Shown here piece after piece: positions 48,378 through 57,332 of a DNA stretch of 64,000 nt (position 1 is the first letter of the stretch; every line of letters starts with the position of its first letter). The translations under genes and the position numbers were made by a program. The notes beneath the pieces were generated by a model that worked only from the letters and a program-made list of their open reading frames with translations, was not told the DNA's origin and ran no database searches. This DNA is from Shewanella mangrovi (lineage in GTDB: Bacteria > Pseudomonadota > Gammaproteobacteria > Enterobacterales > Shewanellaceae): NCBI RefSeq assembly GCF_000753795.1, contig NZ_JPEO01000016.1, forward strand, positions 1 to 64,000. Direction: 5' to 3'.

Positions 48378-49835
48378 TTACTGCTGTAACCACTGCCGCA
48401 GGTCGTCAGTGAAGGCTTTTAGATTCGCCTCAACGGTATAGGCCATGTGCCCGCCCGGATAATATTTCAGCTGCACTTGAGACGCTGGCCATGGTTCCTG
48501 ATTAAGCAAATACTCGGTCGCGCCTGTGGTGGTTTGGGTATCGTAATAACCCACGCCAACAATCAGTTGCAGCTTGGGAAACGCTTTAAACCCAGCAGTA
48601 ATGCCATTGGCGTAAGGCCAATTACCGAAAGGCCCCGCTTTTGACCCCCAATCCCACTGTGCAAGCGAGCTAACCGGAGAAGACACCTGATAGCTATCCG
48701 CATTTACTACACCGAGTTCATTTGCGGCATATTGTTTAAACGCCTCAGATAACGGCGGATAAACCACCCCGGCACCATCAACCAACTGTCCCTGCTTTGG
48801 TGCTTTAGCGGTATAACGTCCGTCCGACCCACCTAATACTAACTGCTGCTGTTTGAGTAACTCCAAGCGGAATTGGTTTTTAGTCAAACGTAGATTATGT
48901 GCCAGATGAACTGCGGCACTCACACCTGTGTAAGCGGCCAGCTTGTCAGCTACCTGTTGGCGTTCAGCCGCAGAAGCACGATTACCGGCTAACAGAACGT
49001 GCAAATATTCACCTTCTGCGAACTTACCTACTTGCTCAAGAAACTGCGGCAAACTACGACCATTTTTTGCAACTTTATCGTGATACCAGCCCAGCGCCGC
49101 CAAGGTCTTCAGCGAGACCACATACGTCATGATATTGGCTGGACGTTGCGCGGTTTCAACAATATTCAGTGCCTGACCGAACAGATAGACGCCACGTAAG
49201 TTAAGCGCCGACGTTTCCTCGCTCAGTTGCTGTACCGCTGCTGCGGTACGCATAGTGCCGTAGCTTTCTCCCAGAATATAAATCGGTGACGATTCACGCT
49301 GATGACGCTGCAGCCAAGCATGAACAAAGGCCACAAACGCTTTGGCATCACTCACGTTGCCATAGTACTGCGCTGCATTATCTGCCTGCTCAATCTTGCT
49401 AAAGCCAGTGTTTCCCGGATCGTAAAACACAATATCAGCCACATCGAGTGGCGTGTAGTGATTGTCCACCACGGCAAAACTGGCAGGGTCTGCGTTAAGA
49501 TCATCGGGAACAGCCAATCGCTTAGGCCCCAGCGCCAGCATATGCAGGTACACCGATGGTGAGATAGGACCACCATTAAACGCAAACAACACCGGCCGCT
49601 GCGCATCATTACCGACCAGATAACTGGTGCTGACCAATTCCACTGGATTATTTACAAGAGGTGACAGTGAAAACGACTCCACCACGGATTGATAATGCAC
49701 AGAGTGCCCGGCAAACGTTCCCTGATGCTGCTTAATCACAGGCACAGAAAACTTTGCTGCAGACGCTGAAAACGCCGTTGCAGAGGTCGTAATGAGTACG
49801 CCAAACAGCGCTGTTTTAATCGAAAATTTCATCAT
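48378..49835 (-). CDS. Exported S10-type serine peptidase, second copy
   Basis: A 485-residue alpha/beta-hydrolase of the carboxypeptidase Y (S10) type with a Sec signal (about 1-27). The nucleophile is Ser191 in 'G-E-S-Y-G-T'; an Asp in 'G-Y-Y-D-T' and a His in 'P-G-G-H-M' complete the triad. The oxyanion segment is 'N-G-G-P-I-S-P-S' where the family normally has N-G-G-P-G-S-S, so specificity or rate may differ. It is the last gene of the nine-gene operon, preceded by an M61-like gene as in the first copy. Confidence 0.82.
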   Translation of the reverse strand: MMKFSIKTALFGVLITTSATAFSASAAKFSVPVIKQHQGTFAGHSVHYQSVVESFSLSPLVNNPVELVSTSYLVGNDAQRPVLFAFNGGPISPSVYLHMLALGPKRLAVPDDLNADPASFAVVDNHYTPLDVADIVFYDPGNTGFSKIEQADNAAQYYGNVSDAKAFVAFVHAWLQRHQRESSPIYILGESYGTMRTAAAVQQLSEETSALNLRGVYLFGQALNIVETAQRPANIMTYVVSLKTLAALGWYHDKVAKNGRSLPQFLEQVGKFAEGEYLHVLLAGNRASAAERQQVADKLAAYTGVSAAVHLAHNLRLTKNQFRLELLKQQQLVLGGSDGRYTAKAPKQGQLVDGAGVVYPPLSEAFKQYAANELGVVNADSYQVSSPVSSLAQWDWGSKAGPFGNWPYANGITAGFKAFPKLQLIVGVGYYDTQTTTGATEYLLNQEPWPASQVQLKYYPGGHMAYTVEANLKAFTDDLRQWLQQ

Positions 49836-49841
49836 AGTCCT

Positions 49842-51530
49842 TTACTCAAAATGGCACGCTGCCGGCCCTTGAGCATTAAACTGCCATTGCCAACCTGCCA
49901 CTAATGGCCCACGTGGTAAGAAGCTGAAAGAGAGTGTTTGTTGTCCACGAGATACGGTAATTGCCATCTTTTTACTGCCATCCGCTTTTAGCTCAGTCAG
50001 TGGCGTCAGATGCAGAATTTTATCGCCATTAAGCAGCCCGGCTTTAGCGGCCTCACTGTCTTCACGCAATTTGAACACTTCACCAAGGCGCATCTCATCA
50101 AAGCCCAAATCAAACGGACGATATTGTGTGGCTTTAGCTTCGAGGCAACCAAAAGCGTTGGCTGACGGGACTTGTAGTGCACCTTGCGTCATCGCCGTAA
50201 AAGAGCTGACCGCTTTCTCACCCAACTCACGTTTGAGGATTTGCTGCCACTCAAGATTACCGATGATTTCACCCTGTTGCTGACGCTGATACACCTCCAA
50301 CACTAAATCGTCCAAACGACGTTTTCCGTCTGAGGCTTGCAACAATTGCTGATTGAGTTCAAACAGATACATAAAGCCGCGACCATAAGGTACCTTTTGA
50401 GCGCGCGCATCTTTCCAGAATAGCTCTCCGGCCTCGTGATTGGTCATTTTTACGTAAGGATTCGCGTAATAGGCAGAAGCCCGCAGATTGATCTGCCGTA
50501 ACCACTCATCAGGGCTGGCGATCCCCGCTCGCAGTGAGTTCAAAATGGCATAATACTCAGCAGTCCCTTCGGTATACCAAGCGGTTTCAGCATGGGGCTC
50601 GTCTGAGTTTAATCTTGGCCAGGTATGTGCCATTTCGTGGGCCAGCAGCAATTGCACACCTTCGGCGATGGTTTGCCCTTCACTGCCGTAACCAAACATA
50701 AAGGAATGCGCCAACCCCGTACCGCCTCCTGCGGGATAGGGATTGGAGCGGGCAAACACTCGGTAATCGCGTTTATCACCGAAAAAGTTGGCCATATAAC
50801 GGTAAAACTTCTCAGTTTGCGGCGCCAACTGGCTCATATCAAATGGCGGTTTGTCGAGCCAATACATAGAAAAGTCACTATCGTCACTCGGCCACTGCGT
50901 GAGCATCCCCGCGCTGTAATAAGAAAAGCGCAGCGCTTCAGCGGGCATCACCGTATGCTGCTCACCCTCGCCGTAACTCCATACGCCACGGCTGCCTTTA
51001 GGCATATGCGACAGATCCCAACTAAGCGTTACGCTATAGGGCTGATGATCAGCAGGTAATGCCAGAAAATACACCCCTGCCCCCATCATACCTTGTTGCT
51101 GCGCACGCAGATCAAACAAGGGGCCATTGCGAGTACTGGCATCCGCCGCTCTAGGGGCGGTGTGATATTCGTAAGTTACGTCACCGACTGTCGCTCGGCT
51201 AGCATAATAGCGGCGGTACTGGCCACTGGGATCTGCGGGTAGCTCTTCACTGCTAATCGCTAAAATCCCTTTAGCATCACGGGCAATAATGTCAGTTGCT
51301 GAATATGCCGCAGTGGGCGTCGAAACTAATTCAATTGGCATAGTCAGCAACGACTCCCCTGCCGCGACATCAGGTGCTTGCTGCGTCAGACTAATCGCAA
51401 CATCAGCGACTGTATGCTCGTTCATGGAGGGGGTAATGGTTAACGCTAAACTTGGCGGCGCATCAGCAGCCATCACTTGCAGGGTAAAGCCCGCCATCAG
51501 CGCCGTGCCCAATACAGATTTCAACTTCAT
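49842..51530 (-). CDS. Exported M61-like metallopeptidase with PDZ domain, second copy
   Basis: A 562-residue exported protein with a Sec signal ending near A-M-A-A. The zinc motif H-E-M-A-H sits near residue 297 and the third ligand is in 'W-Y-T-E-G-T-A-E-Y', as in M61 glycyl aminopeptidases. A PDZ-like domain lies near the C-terminus ('A-A-K-A-G-L-L-N-G-D-K-I-L'). The ATG at 51530 overlaps the RidA stop by 4 bases with GGAGG upstream. Likely trims N-terminal residues from peptides in the periplasm. Confidence 0.83.
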   Translation of the reverse strand: MKLKSVLGTALMAGFTLQVMAADAPPSLALTITPSMNEHTVADVAISLTQQAPDVAAGESLLTMPIELVSTPTAAYSATDIIARDAKGILAISSEELPADPSGQYRRYYASRATVGDVTYEYHTAPRAADASTRNGPLFDLRAQQQGMMGAGVYFLALPADHQPYSVTLSWDLSHMPKGSRGVWSYGEGEQHTVMPAEALRFSYYSAGMLTQWPSDDSDFSMYWLDKPPFDMSQLAPQTEKFYRYMANFFGDKRDYRVFARSNPYPAGGGTGLAHSFMFGYGSEGQTIAEGVQLLLAHEMAHTWPRLNSDEPHAETAWYTEGTAEYYAILNSLRAGIASPDEWLRQINLRASAYYANPYVKMTNHEAGELFWKDARAQKVPYGRGFMYLFELNQQLLQASDGKRRLDDLVLEVYQRQQQGEIIGNLEWQQILKRELGEKAVSSFTAMTQGALQVPSANAFGCLEAKATQYRPFDLGFDEMRLGEVFKLREDSEAAKAGLLNGDKILHLTPLTELKADGSKKMAITVSRGQQTLSFSFLPRGPLVAGWQWQFNAQGPAACHFE

Positions 51531-51958
51531 TTGGCCTCCTGCGGCTGATACACAATACATTCCATTTCAGCAACGGCGCCCATGGCTAAGCCATTAACGC
51601 CGAAAGCGCTGCGGGCTGGTAATTTGTCAGCGGAAAAATAGCGCACATAGATGCGGTTGAAATCTTGCCACTTACTCATGTCAGCAATCATCACGGTACA
51701 TTTAACGATGTCATCCATGTTGAAATGCAACTGTTCAGCGCGGGCTTTTAAGTTATCCATCAACTGCGTCACTTGGCGGTTAAACTCTGTAGGAATGGTG
51801 CCGTCTGGACGTCCACCAATCATGCCTGATAGATATAAGGTATCGCCCGCCTGCACCGCTTTTGAAAATGGAGCACCTTTAAGCGAATAGAACGTCGGGG
51901 CTTGAGCCAGCGCGGAACAGCTGAACGCCAGCAGCATCATACTCAGTAAAGACTTCAT
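51527..51958 (-). CDS. Exported RidA-family protein
   Basis: A 143-residue YjgF/YER057c/UK114 protein with a Sec signal (about 1-18). RidA proteins hydrolyse reactive enamine/imine intermediates released by PLP enzymes, normally in the cytoplasm. The conserved arginine that binds the substrate carboxylate, Arg116, is present in 'L-P-A-R-S-A-F-G'. 'Y-L-S-G-M-I-G' and the final 'M-E-C-I-V-Y' fit the family. It is coupled to the Tat-exported PLP enzyme upstream by a 4-base overlap, and export of both suggests they work together. Confidence 0.85.
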   Translation of the reverse strand: MKSLLSMMLLAFSCSALAQAPTFYSLKGAPFSKAVQAGDTLYLSGMIGGRPDGTIPTEFNRQVTQLMDNLKARAEQLHFNMDDIVKCTVMIADMSKWQDFNRIYVRYFSADKLPARSAFGVNGLAMGAVAEMECIVYQPQEAK

Positions 51959-53235
51959 CTTAACGCTCCCAACAAACGCTCAACATCTGCAGCAGTGTTA
52001 TAGAACGACGGCGCAATCCTTAAGTAATGGCGATAGACAGTGACACTCACGCCAGCTTTTTGCAGTTTGTCATAGATTGCTTTTGCGCCATCTTTAAACG
52101 CAAACGACACGATCGCTGACGTAGAATCTTGCGGAGTCATTGGCAGATAGCCGAGCTTTGGCATCTCTTGTTGCAGTTGTTGTAGTAACGGCTGACGCCA
52201 CGCTTTGATATTGTCGAGGCCAAGCTGGTCTAGATAGGCTAACGAGTAGGCTAAAGCCGATACTGCGCCGTTTCCAAGCGTCCCGACACCGACAATGCCT
52301 GCCAATCCAGTTGTTGCTTGCGTTTCAATCAGCGGATAGCCGGGCGGATCAAATGGCATGTAATGGGTCGTCACTTTACCTTCTTGACGAAAACCAATTT
52401 GACTGCGCTTCAGCGCAGCTTGACTGTCGCGGCGCGCGTACATAATGCCAATGCCAAAGTCACCCATCAGCCACTTATAAGTGGAGCATGCCGCAAAGTC
52501 GACACCACTGGCATGCAGATCTATTGGGGTGTTGCCAGCGGCTTGGATAATGTCGGCATACACCATCACGCCTTTAGCATGGGCCATATCGCACACTGCT
52601 TTAAGATCATGCTCAAAGCCGCCCACGTTAGATACTAAAGTCAGCGCGATTAGGCGCGTATCGGGTTTGATCGCGTTGGCAATATCTTCCACATGAATGC
52701 GCTGGTCGCGCGCTTCGACAATGGCGTATTTCAGCCCTTGTTTAGCAAATTCGTTGTACATAAACAGCGAACCGCTGAAATGATAAACATCCGTAACCAC
52801 ACTGCCTTGTTGATGCAGTCCTAGCCCGTCAATAACAAGGTTTTCCGCCACCGTAGTGCTGGGCACCCATGCTAACTCGTCGGCGTCTGCGTTAAATAAT
52901 TTGCCAAACAGTTTCATCGCAGTATCACGGTCACCACTCATATTGACCTGACGTTGCCCGGGATTCATCAAACGCGCATCCAAATACTGTTTGATAGCAT
53001 CGGCAGCACCAGTTGATACAGGGTGCATGTAAGCACCGTTGAGATAACTGCCTTCAAACTCAAAGTCGGCACGACTGTTATTTAGGCCGGCATTAATCCG
53101 TTTACTCGTTGCTGCGCGAATAGGCGCACTAGAAAAAGCGCTGGCAACCCCTAGCGTTAGCGGCACTGCTGCCATTTTCCCCATCAGACTGCGACGTTGC
53201 AGGTCTACTGAGTTTTCAGCCATATCATGTTTCAT
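51955..53235 (-). CDS. Tat-exported class V aminotransferase-fold PLP enzyme
   Basis: A 426-residue class V PLP enzyme, of the group that includes isopenicillin-N epimerase, kynureninase and cysteine desulfurases. The twin-arginine signal is clear: Arg14-Arg15 in 'L-Q-R-R-S-L-M-G-K' with a hydrophobic stretch and A-x-A cleavage site after it. The PLP lysine is in 'C-S-T-Y-K-W-L-M-G-D' near residue 254, and 'Y-A-D-I-I-Q-A-A-G' holds the ring-binding aspartate. The ATG at 53235 has AGGAA 6 bases upstream. Tat export suits a protein that folds around a cofactor before crossing the membrane. Confidence 0.86.
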   Translation of the reverse strand: MKHDMAENSVDLQRRSLMGKMAAVPLTLGVASAFSSAPIRAATSKRINAGLNNSRADFEFEGSYLNGAYMHPVSTGAADAIKQYLDARLMNPGQRQVNMSGDRDTAMKLFGKLFNADADELAWVPSTTVAENLVIDGLGLHQQGSVVTDVYHFSGSLFMYNEFAKQGLKYAIVEARDQRIHVEDIANAIKPDTRLIALTLVSNVGGFEHDLKAVCDMAHAKGVMVYADIIQAAGNTPIDLHASGVDFAACSTYKWLMGDFGIGIMYARRDSQAALKRSQIGFRQEGKVTTHYMPFDPPGYPLIETQATTGLAGIVGVGTLGNGAVSALAYSLAYLDQLGLDNIKAWRQPLLQQLQQEMPKLGYLPMTPQDSTSAIVSFAFKDGAKAIYDKLQKAGVSVTVYRHYLRIAPSFYNTAADVERLLGALR

Positions 53236-53260
53236 ATTCAGTTCCTTTGGTCCGACGAGC

Positions 53261-53743
53261 TTAATCAAGCAACTCTACTTCACCTTCGATCTCGACACAT
53301 ATGCCGAATGGTAACTCCGCCATTCCCACCGCGGTTCGGCTATGCTGTCCGCGCTCTTGACCATAGAGTTCAATAATCAAATCGGAAAACCCGTTAATTA
53401 CTGTCGGTTGTTGTTGAAAGCCCGGGTGTGACGCCACCATGCCAAAGAAGCGTCCCCAACGGGAGATCCGCTCTAGGCTGCCAAGTTCGCGTTTTAAACT
53501 GGCCAAAATCGACAAGGCTGTCGCTTGCGCCGCTTGATAGGCTGTCTCTGTCGAAACGTCATCACCAACTTTGCCAAAGAACCCGAGTGAACCATCTCGA
53601 TTTTGCGGGCCATGGCCGGAAATCAAGGCGCGATTCCCCAATACCCGCACCATGCTAAAAGGCAGCACCACGCCATCAGGTGGAACCAAAGGCGGCGGTA
53701 ATACCAAGCCCAACTCACTCAATTTCTGTTCAATTGCATCCAT
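53261..53743 (-). CDS. RidA-family protein, cytoplasmic
   Basis: A 160-residue protein of the longer YjgF-like branch. It has 'V-L-G-N-R-A-L-I-S-G-H-G-P', a central 'S-I-L-A-S-L-K-R-E-L-G-S-L', and the conserved arginine in 'H-S-R-T-A-V-G-M-A-E-L-P-F-G'. No signal peptide. The ATG at 53743 follows AGAGGAA by 5 bases. It lies between the amidohydrolase and PLP-enzyme genes. The operon thus holds one exported and one cytoplasmic RidA relative. Confidence 0.82.
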   Translation of the reverse strand: MDAIEQKLSELGLVLPPPLVPPDGVVLPFSMVRVLGNRALISGHGPQNRDGSLGFFGKVGDDVSTETAYQAAQATALSILASLKRELGSLERISRWGRFFGMVASHPGFQQQPTVINGFSDLIIELYGQERGQHSRTAVGMAELPFGICVEIEGEVELLD

Positions 53744-53812
53744 AACTATTCCTCTGTTGTCTGGCCCGGCTGTCGACAAAGTGAGTAAACTAACTCAGCA
53801 GCCTACGACCTT

Positions 53813-53833
53813 GGTTCCGCCAGCAGCGGAACC
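53813..53833. repeat. Hairpin between the amidohydrolase and RidA genes
   Basis: A perfect 8-base stem (53813-53820 with 53826-53833), GC-rich, 5-base loop. It lacks a T tract on the minus strand, so it more likely modulates or processes the operon mRNA than terminates it. Confidence 0.45.
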
Positions 53834-53838
53834 TTTAT

Positions 53839-55863
53839 TTATTGTTGTTTTTTAGGTGGTTGGCTAAATGGTGTTACGCCTAATGCTTGATAGATTTCAC
53901 TCGGGAAGTAGAACTGTTGGTCTTTGGCCACTAAGCGCGTCGTGCGCACAGCACTGATATCCTTAAGCGGATCATCAGCCAACAATACGAAGTCTGCTTG
54001 CTTGCCGATAGCAACACTGCCCAAACGATCGTCATTGCCTAAATACTGAGCACAGCCTAATGTCGCTAGCGACAGCACCTCCGCTGGTGAAATCCCCGCT
54101 TTTACGTACAGCTCCAACTCACGCAGTAAGGTAAAACCTGTGGTATCGTCCGTGCCGGGGAAGATGCGAATATGGTCGTCATGCATCAATTTGAGCACAG
54201 CCAAAATCTTGTCAAAGGCAGCGCGATAGGCGTTGTCCAGCTCAGGTGTAAGAGTGACAAAACTGCGTTGGCGATAGCGCTGATAACCGATTGGCATGTG
54301 CGACAGATAGGCTTGATCACCGGCAGCAATCTCACCAGCACGACTTAGCATCAAGCGTTCAAGAATGACGGCGGTAGGATCAATGCCAATATTCCCCTGT
54401 TGCATCAGCTTTAATGTGTGTTGCACCTTGGCACTGCTGAGGTCCAACGTCGCGGCACGCGTCATCGCGGTCAGTCGCAGTGGCGTGCGGGTATCCTCAT
54501 CAGGGGTTAACAACCAGCCCAACATCAATTGGTTGATGTGAGTGATTTCGTTATAACCCGCAGCAATCATATGATCGGCATCAGTAAAGGCAGGAATATG
54601 CCCCGTCACACTCATCCCCAGACGATGAGCTTCTTTTGCAATCGCGGGCACCCACTCAGGATTCATCGAGTTATAGATTTTAATCTGCCAATAGCCGTGT
54701 TCTTTATACCAGCGCACCTTAGCTAACGCTTCGGCTTGTGAGTTCACCACAAAACCATCGCGGGCCGAATATGGACTGCGTCCTTCGAGGAAACCGTTGC
54801 GAGTGATACGCGGCCCGGCCAACTCACCTGCATCAATCTGCGGGATAAGATCTAGCAAGAATTGGTTGTCGTTGCCCATGTCGCGGGTGTTGGTGACACC
54901 GGCGGCCAGATACCATAACCCAGACGACAACGTGCTGTGGGAATGCATATCGTGTAGCCCAGGGATAACCGTGCCACCTTCGCCATCATATACCGCCAGT
55001 TCACCACCGACCTTAGCCGTTTGTGCCATTGGCGTAATAGCGGCAATTTTGCCGTTGCTGACCGTAATCGACACTAAATCGCTTCGCGTACCGGTTTCGG
55101 GCGAGAACAGATGCACATTGTCCAAGCGCCACCCAGCCGTAAAGCGATGTGCTAACTGCTGTTGCAGTTGTCGCATTCGTTCACTCTCCAGCGTGCTGGC
55201 AAGCTGTTGCAGCGTGGTAGCTTCTGCCTCATAGCCTTTGCGCACATTGACTTCTTGAGCACTAAACACGGCAAACAGCTGCTGCTGTTCATCAAGTAAC
55301 AGCAGAGAAGGCGATAATGACAATCCTGACAACATGTAAGCCTGTAGCGCAATTTGCTGCTGGCCTTCTCCTAAGGTCACGCTACGTAGTTTGGTGAGAT
55401 AGGCATTGCCTGCCGGGAGTGTCGGCAACTGCTGCTGGCCCGATTGCAAGATAGCGCTGGCGTAACGGCCCAATAACCAAGGATCGCCGTCGTTGGCAAT
55501 ATACAGTGCCGGACTGCTGACGTGCAGTTCTCCAGTATCCGCTTGGCTTGTCCATTTCACCGCTTGCTGCTGCCAGCTAAAGCTTTCAGCCACCTCACCG
55601 CCCATCAATGACGTACCTTTGATGCTTAGTTGCTGCGGAATGCCTTGCGCGTTAACCGACAACCGTGCCTTGTGCTTCGGGCCGCGGCCATTGTTATCCA
55701 CATAGTAGGTCACATAGCTGTGGCCCTGCTCGGTATCCGCTGTGATATATCCAACATTTTCACCATTAGCAATAACGCTGAACTGTTCAAGCTGCGCCAT
55801 CGCCGTATGTGCGTAATAGCCGCAGGCAGCGATAACCACCAAACCTAGAGTGTTGAGCCTCAT
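53839..55863 (-). CDS. Exported amidohydrolase
   Basis: A 674-residue exported protein (Sec signal ending A-M-A). The first 270 residues are a beta-rich domain of unknown role. Then comes an amidohydrolase barrel with the first metal motif 'H-D-M-H-S-H-S', a lysine in 'Q-I-K-I-Y-N-S' that may be carboxylated, histidines in 'V-T-G-H-I-P' and 'E-I-T-H-I-N-Q', and the Asp in 'F-P-G-T-D-D-T'. These match imidazolonepropionase/prolidase-like peptidyl hydrolases. Overlaps the S10 gene by 4 bases. Confidence 0.84.
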   Translation of the reverse strand: MRLNTLGLVVIAACGYYAHTAMAQLEQFSVIANGENVGYITADTEQGHSYVTYYVDNNGRGPKHKARLSVNAQGIPQQLSIKGTSLMGGEVAESFSWQQQAVKWTSQADTGELHVSSPALYIANDGDPWLLGRYASAILQSGQQQLPTLPAGNAYLTKLRSVTLGEGQQQIALQAYMLSGLSLSPSLLLLDEQQQLFAVFSAQEVNVRKGYEAEATTLQQLASTLESERMRQLQQQLAHRFTAGWRLDNVHLFSPETGTRSDLVSITVSNGKIAAITPMAQTAKVGGELAVYDGEGGTVIPGLHDMHSHSTLSSGLWYLAAGVTNTRDMGNDNQFLLDLIPQIDAGELAGPRITRNGFLEGRSPYSARDGFVVNSQAEALAKVRWYKEHGYWQIKIYNSMNPEWVPAIAKEAHRLGMSVTGHIPAFTDADHMIAAGYNEITHINQLMLGWLLTPDEDTRTPLRLTAMTRAATLDLSSAKVQHTLKLMQQGNIGIDPTAVILERLMLSRAGEIAAGDQAYLSHMPIGYQRYRQRSFVTLTPELDNAYRAAFDKILAVLKLMHDDHIRIFPGTDDTTGFTLLRELELYVKAGISPAEVLSLATLGCAQYLGNDDRLGSVAIGKQADFVLLADDPLKDISAVRTTRLVAKDQQFYFPSEIYQALGVTPFSQPPKKQQ

Positions 55864-57332
55864 TTGATGAACTCCTTCAGCAGCTTATCCAACTCAGGTC
55901 GTGATGCCTTATCGGCAAAGACCGAATGGCCGGTTTTCAGTACCGCGAGTGTCAGATTTTTTGCAGGAATAGCAGCTTGGTTGAGTGCAAACTCTACCGC
56001 AGCTGTTGGTACCGCTAAGTCGTAGTAACCAGAAAGCACCAACAGTTTTGTCTCTGGCTGTTGTTTCACAAAGTCAGCTAGGTTAGCGGTTGGATTAAAG
56101 TAAAACGTTTCACCATCAAAGCCTTCGCGATGAGGCGCAAACTGCCAGTGATAGTTAATATTCAGATTGAGTGCCTTATAAGGCGCATCATTGCTTATAC
56201 CGGTAAGCTGTTGTAGATACTCGGTATAAAGCGGCACTTTAATTTCTAAACCACCTTTTAACCCCAGCGCTGGATCATCAAGCGCCGAGACCTTGTCCTT
56301 TCTTGGCGGCGGCAAGGGCGCTGCAACACGCGAATCCAAGCGACCGAACACATTCCCATCGCTTGCCAGCAACATATTGCGATAGTCTTCCACGCCCAGT
56401 TTCAGTGATTTATCTAACAGGTCTTTGGCCGTGATCCCCAACATCGCCGCCAGCTCTTGCGCGATTTTTTGCTGGGTATTTTTGGCTAATGCCGCCCCTT
56501 GCATTAACGCTGGGGCATAAACTTGATAGCTATATGCTGATACCTGCTGATAGATCTGCTGCAACGATTTATTCTGCAAGTTACCACGATGATAATGCGC
56601 TGCGGCAATGGCCATGCTCGGCAGATTGAACACATAGCTCAATACATTGCCTTTGGCTTCTGAGGTATCACTGCCGTCGAGCAACGGCGAGATAAACAGC
56701 AAGCCACCCACGTTGAGTTCGGTCAGTTGCTTAGTCATCAATGCCAGACGATAACCACCGTAGCTTTCACCAGCTAAGAAAATACGCGCATCGCGGCGCT
56801 CATGCTCAGCCAACCAACGATGCACAAACTGCGCAAATGCGTTGGCATCCCCTTCAGAGGTCCAAAACGTTAAGCGCGAAGCTTCACTTTCAGGGGCTTG
56901 AGTCAATCCAGTTCCCGGCGGATCGATAAACACCAGATCAACTTGATCTAATAATGAGAGTGGATTATCGACAAAGGTATCCTTGCCGTCTGTCCCCTTC
57001 AGCTTTTGCTTAGGGCCTAAGCCATCGAAATGTAGCATTGAGGAAGATGAGCCCGGGCCACCATTGAACAGAAACATGACCGGACGGGATGTTGTCGATT
57101 TAACGGTGTAGCTGATGGCATCCATAGTGGTGCCATGTTCACCGCTTTCCAACGCTAAGGTTTCCAGACAACCGCGATAGCTGACCTGTTTAAAACTGTG
57201 GGATTCACCGCATTGGCTGTTCCACAGTGCAGGGGCTTCTTGCGCCACTGCAGACATACTCAGCAGCGAAAACGCCGCAACGGCTAGGGCCGAGGGCCAC
57301 GCTAAACAAGGTAAAAATCTTAACGACGACAT
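55860..57332 (-). CDS. Exported S10-type serine peptidase, first copy
   Basis: A 490-residue carboxypeptidase-type serine hydrolase with a Sec signal ending near S-A-V-A. The oxyanion segment is the standard 'N-G-G-P-G-S-S-S', the nucleophile is Ser190 in 'G-E-S-Y-G-G-Y', and Asp ('S-G-Y-Y-D-L') and His ('K-T-G-H-S') complete the triad. It follows the M61-like gene in the order repeated at the operon's end. It likely removes C-terminal residues from peptides in the periplasm. Confidence 0.86.
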   Translation of the reverse strand: MSSLRFLPCLAWPSALAVAAFSLLSMSAVAQEAPALWNSQCGESHSFKQVSYRGCLETLALESGEHGTTMDAISYTVKSTTSRPVMFLFNGGPGSSSSMLHFDGLGPKQKLKGTDGKDTFVDNPLSLLDQVDLVFIDPPGTGLTQAPESEASRLTFWTSEGDANAFAQFVHRWLAEHERRDARIFLAGESYGGYRLALMTKQLTELNVGGLLFISPLLDGSDTSEAKGNVLSYVFNLPSMAIAAAHYHRGNLQNKSLQQIYQQVSAYSYQVYAPALMQGAALAKNTQQKIAQELAAMLGITAKDLLDKSLKLGVEDYRNMLLASDGNVFGRLDSRVAAPLPPPRKDKVSALDDPALGLKGGLEIKVPLYTEYLQQLTGISNDAPYKALNLNINYHWQFAPHREGFDGETFYFNPTANLADFVKQQPETKLLVLSGYYDLAVPTAAVEFALNQAAIPAKNLTLAVLKTGHSVFADKASRPELDKLLKEFIK

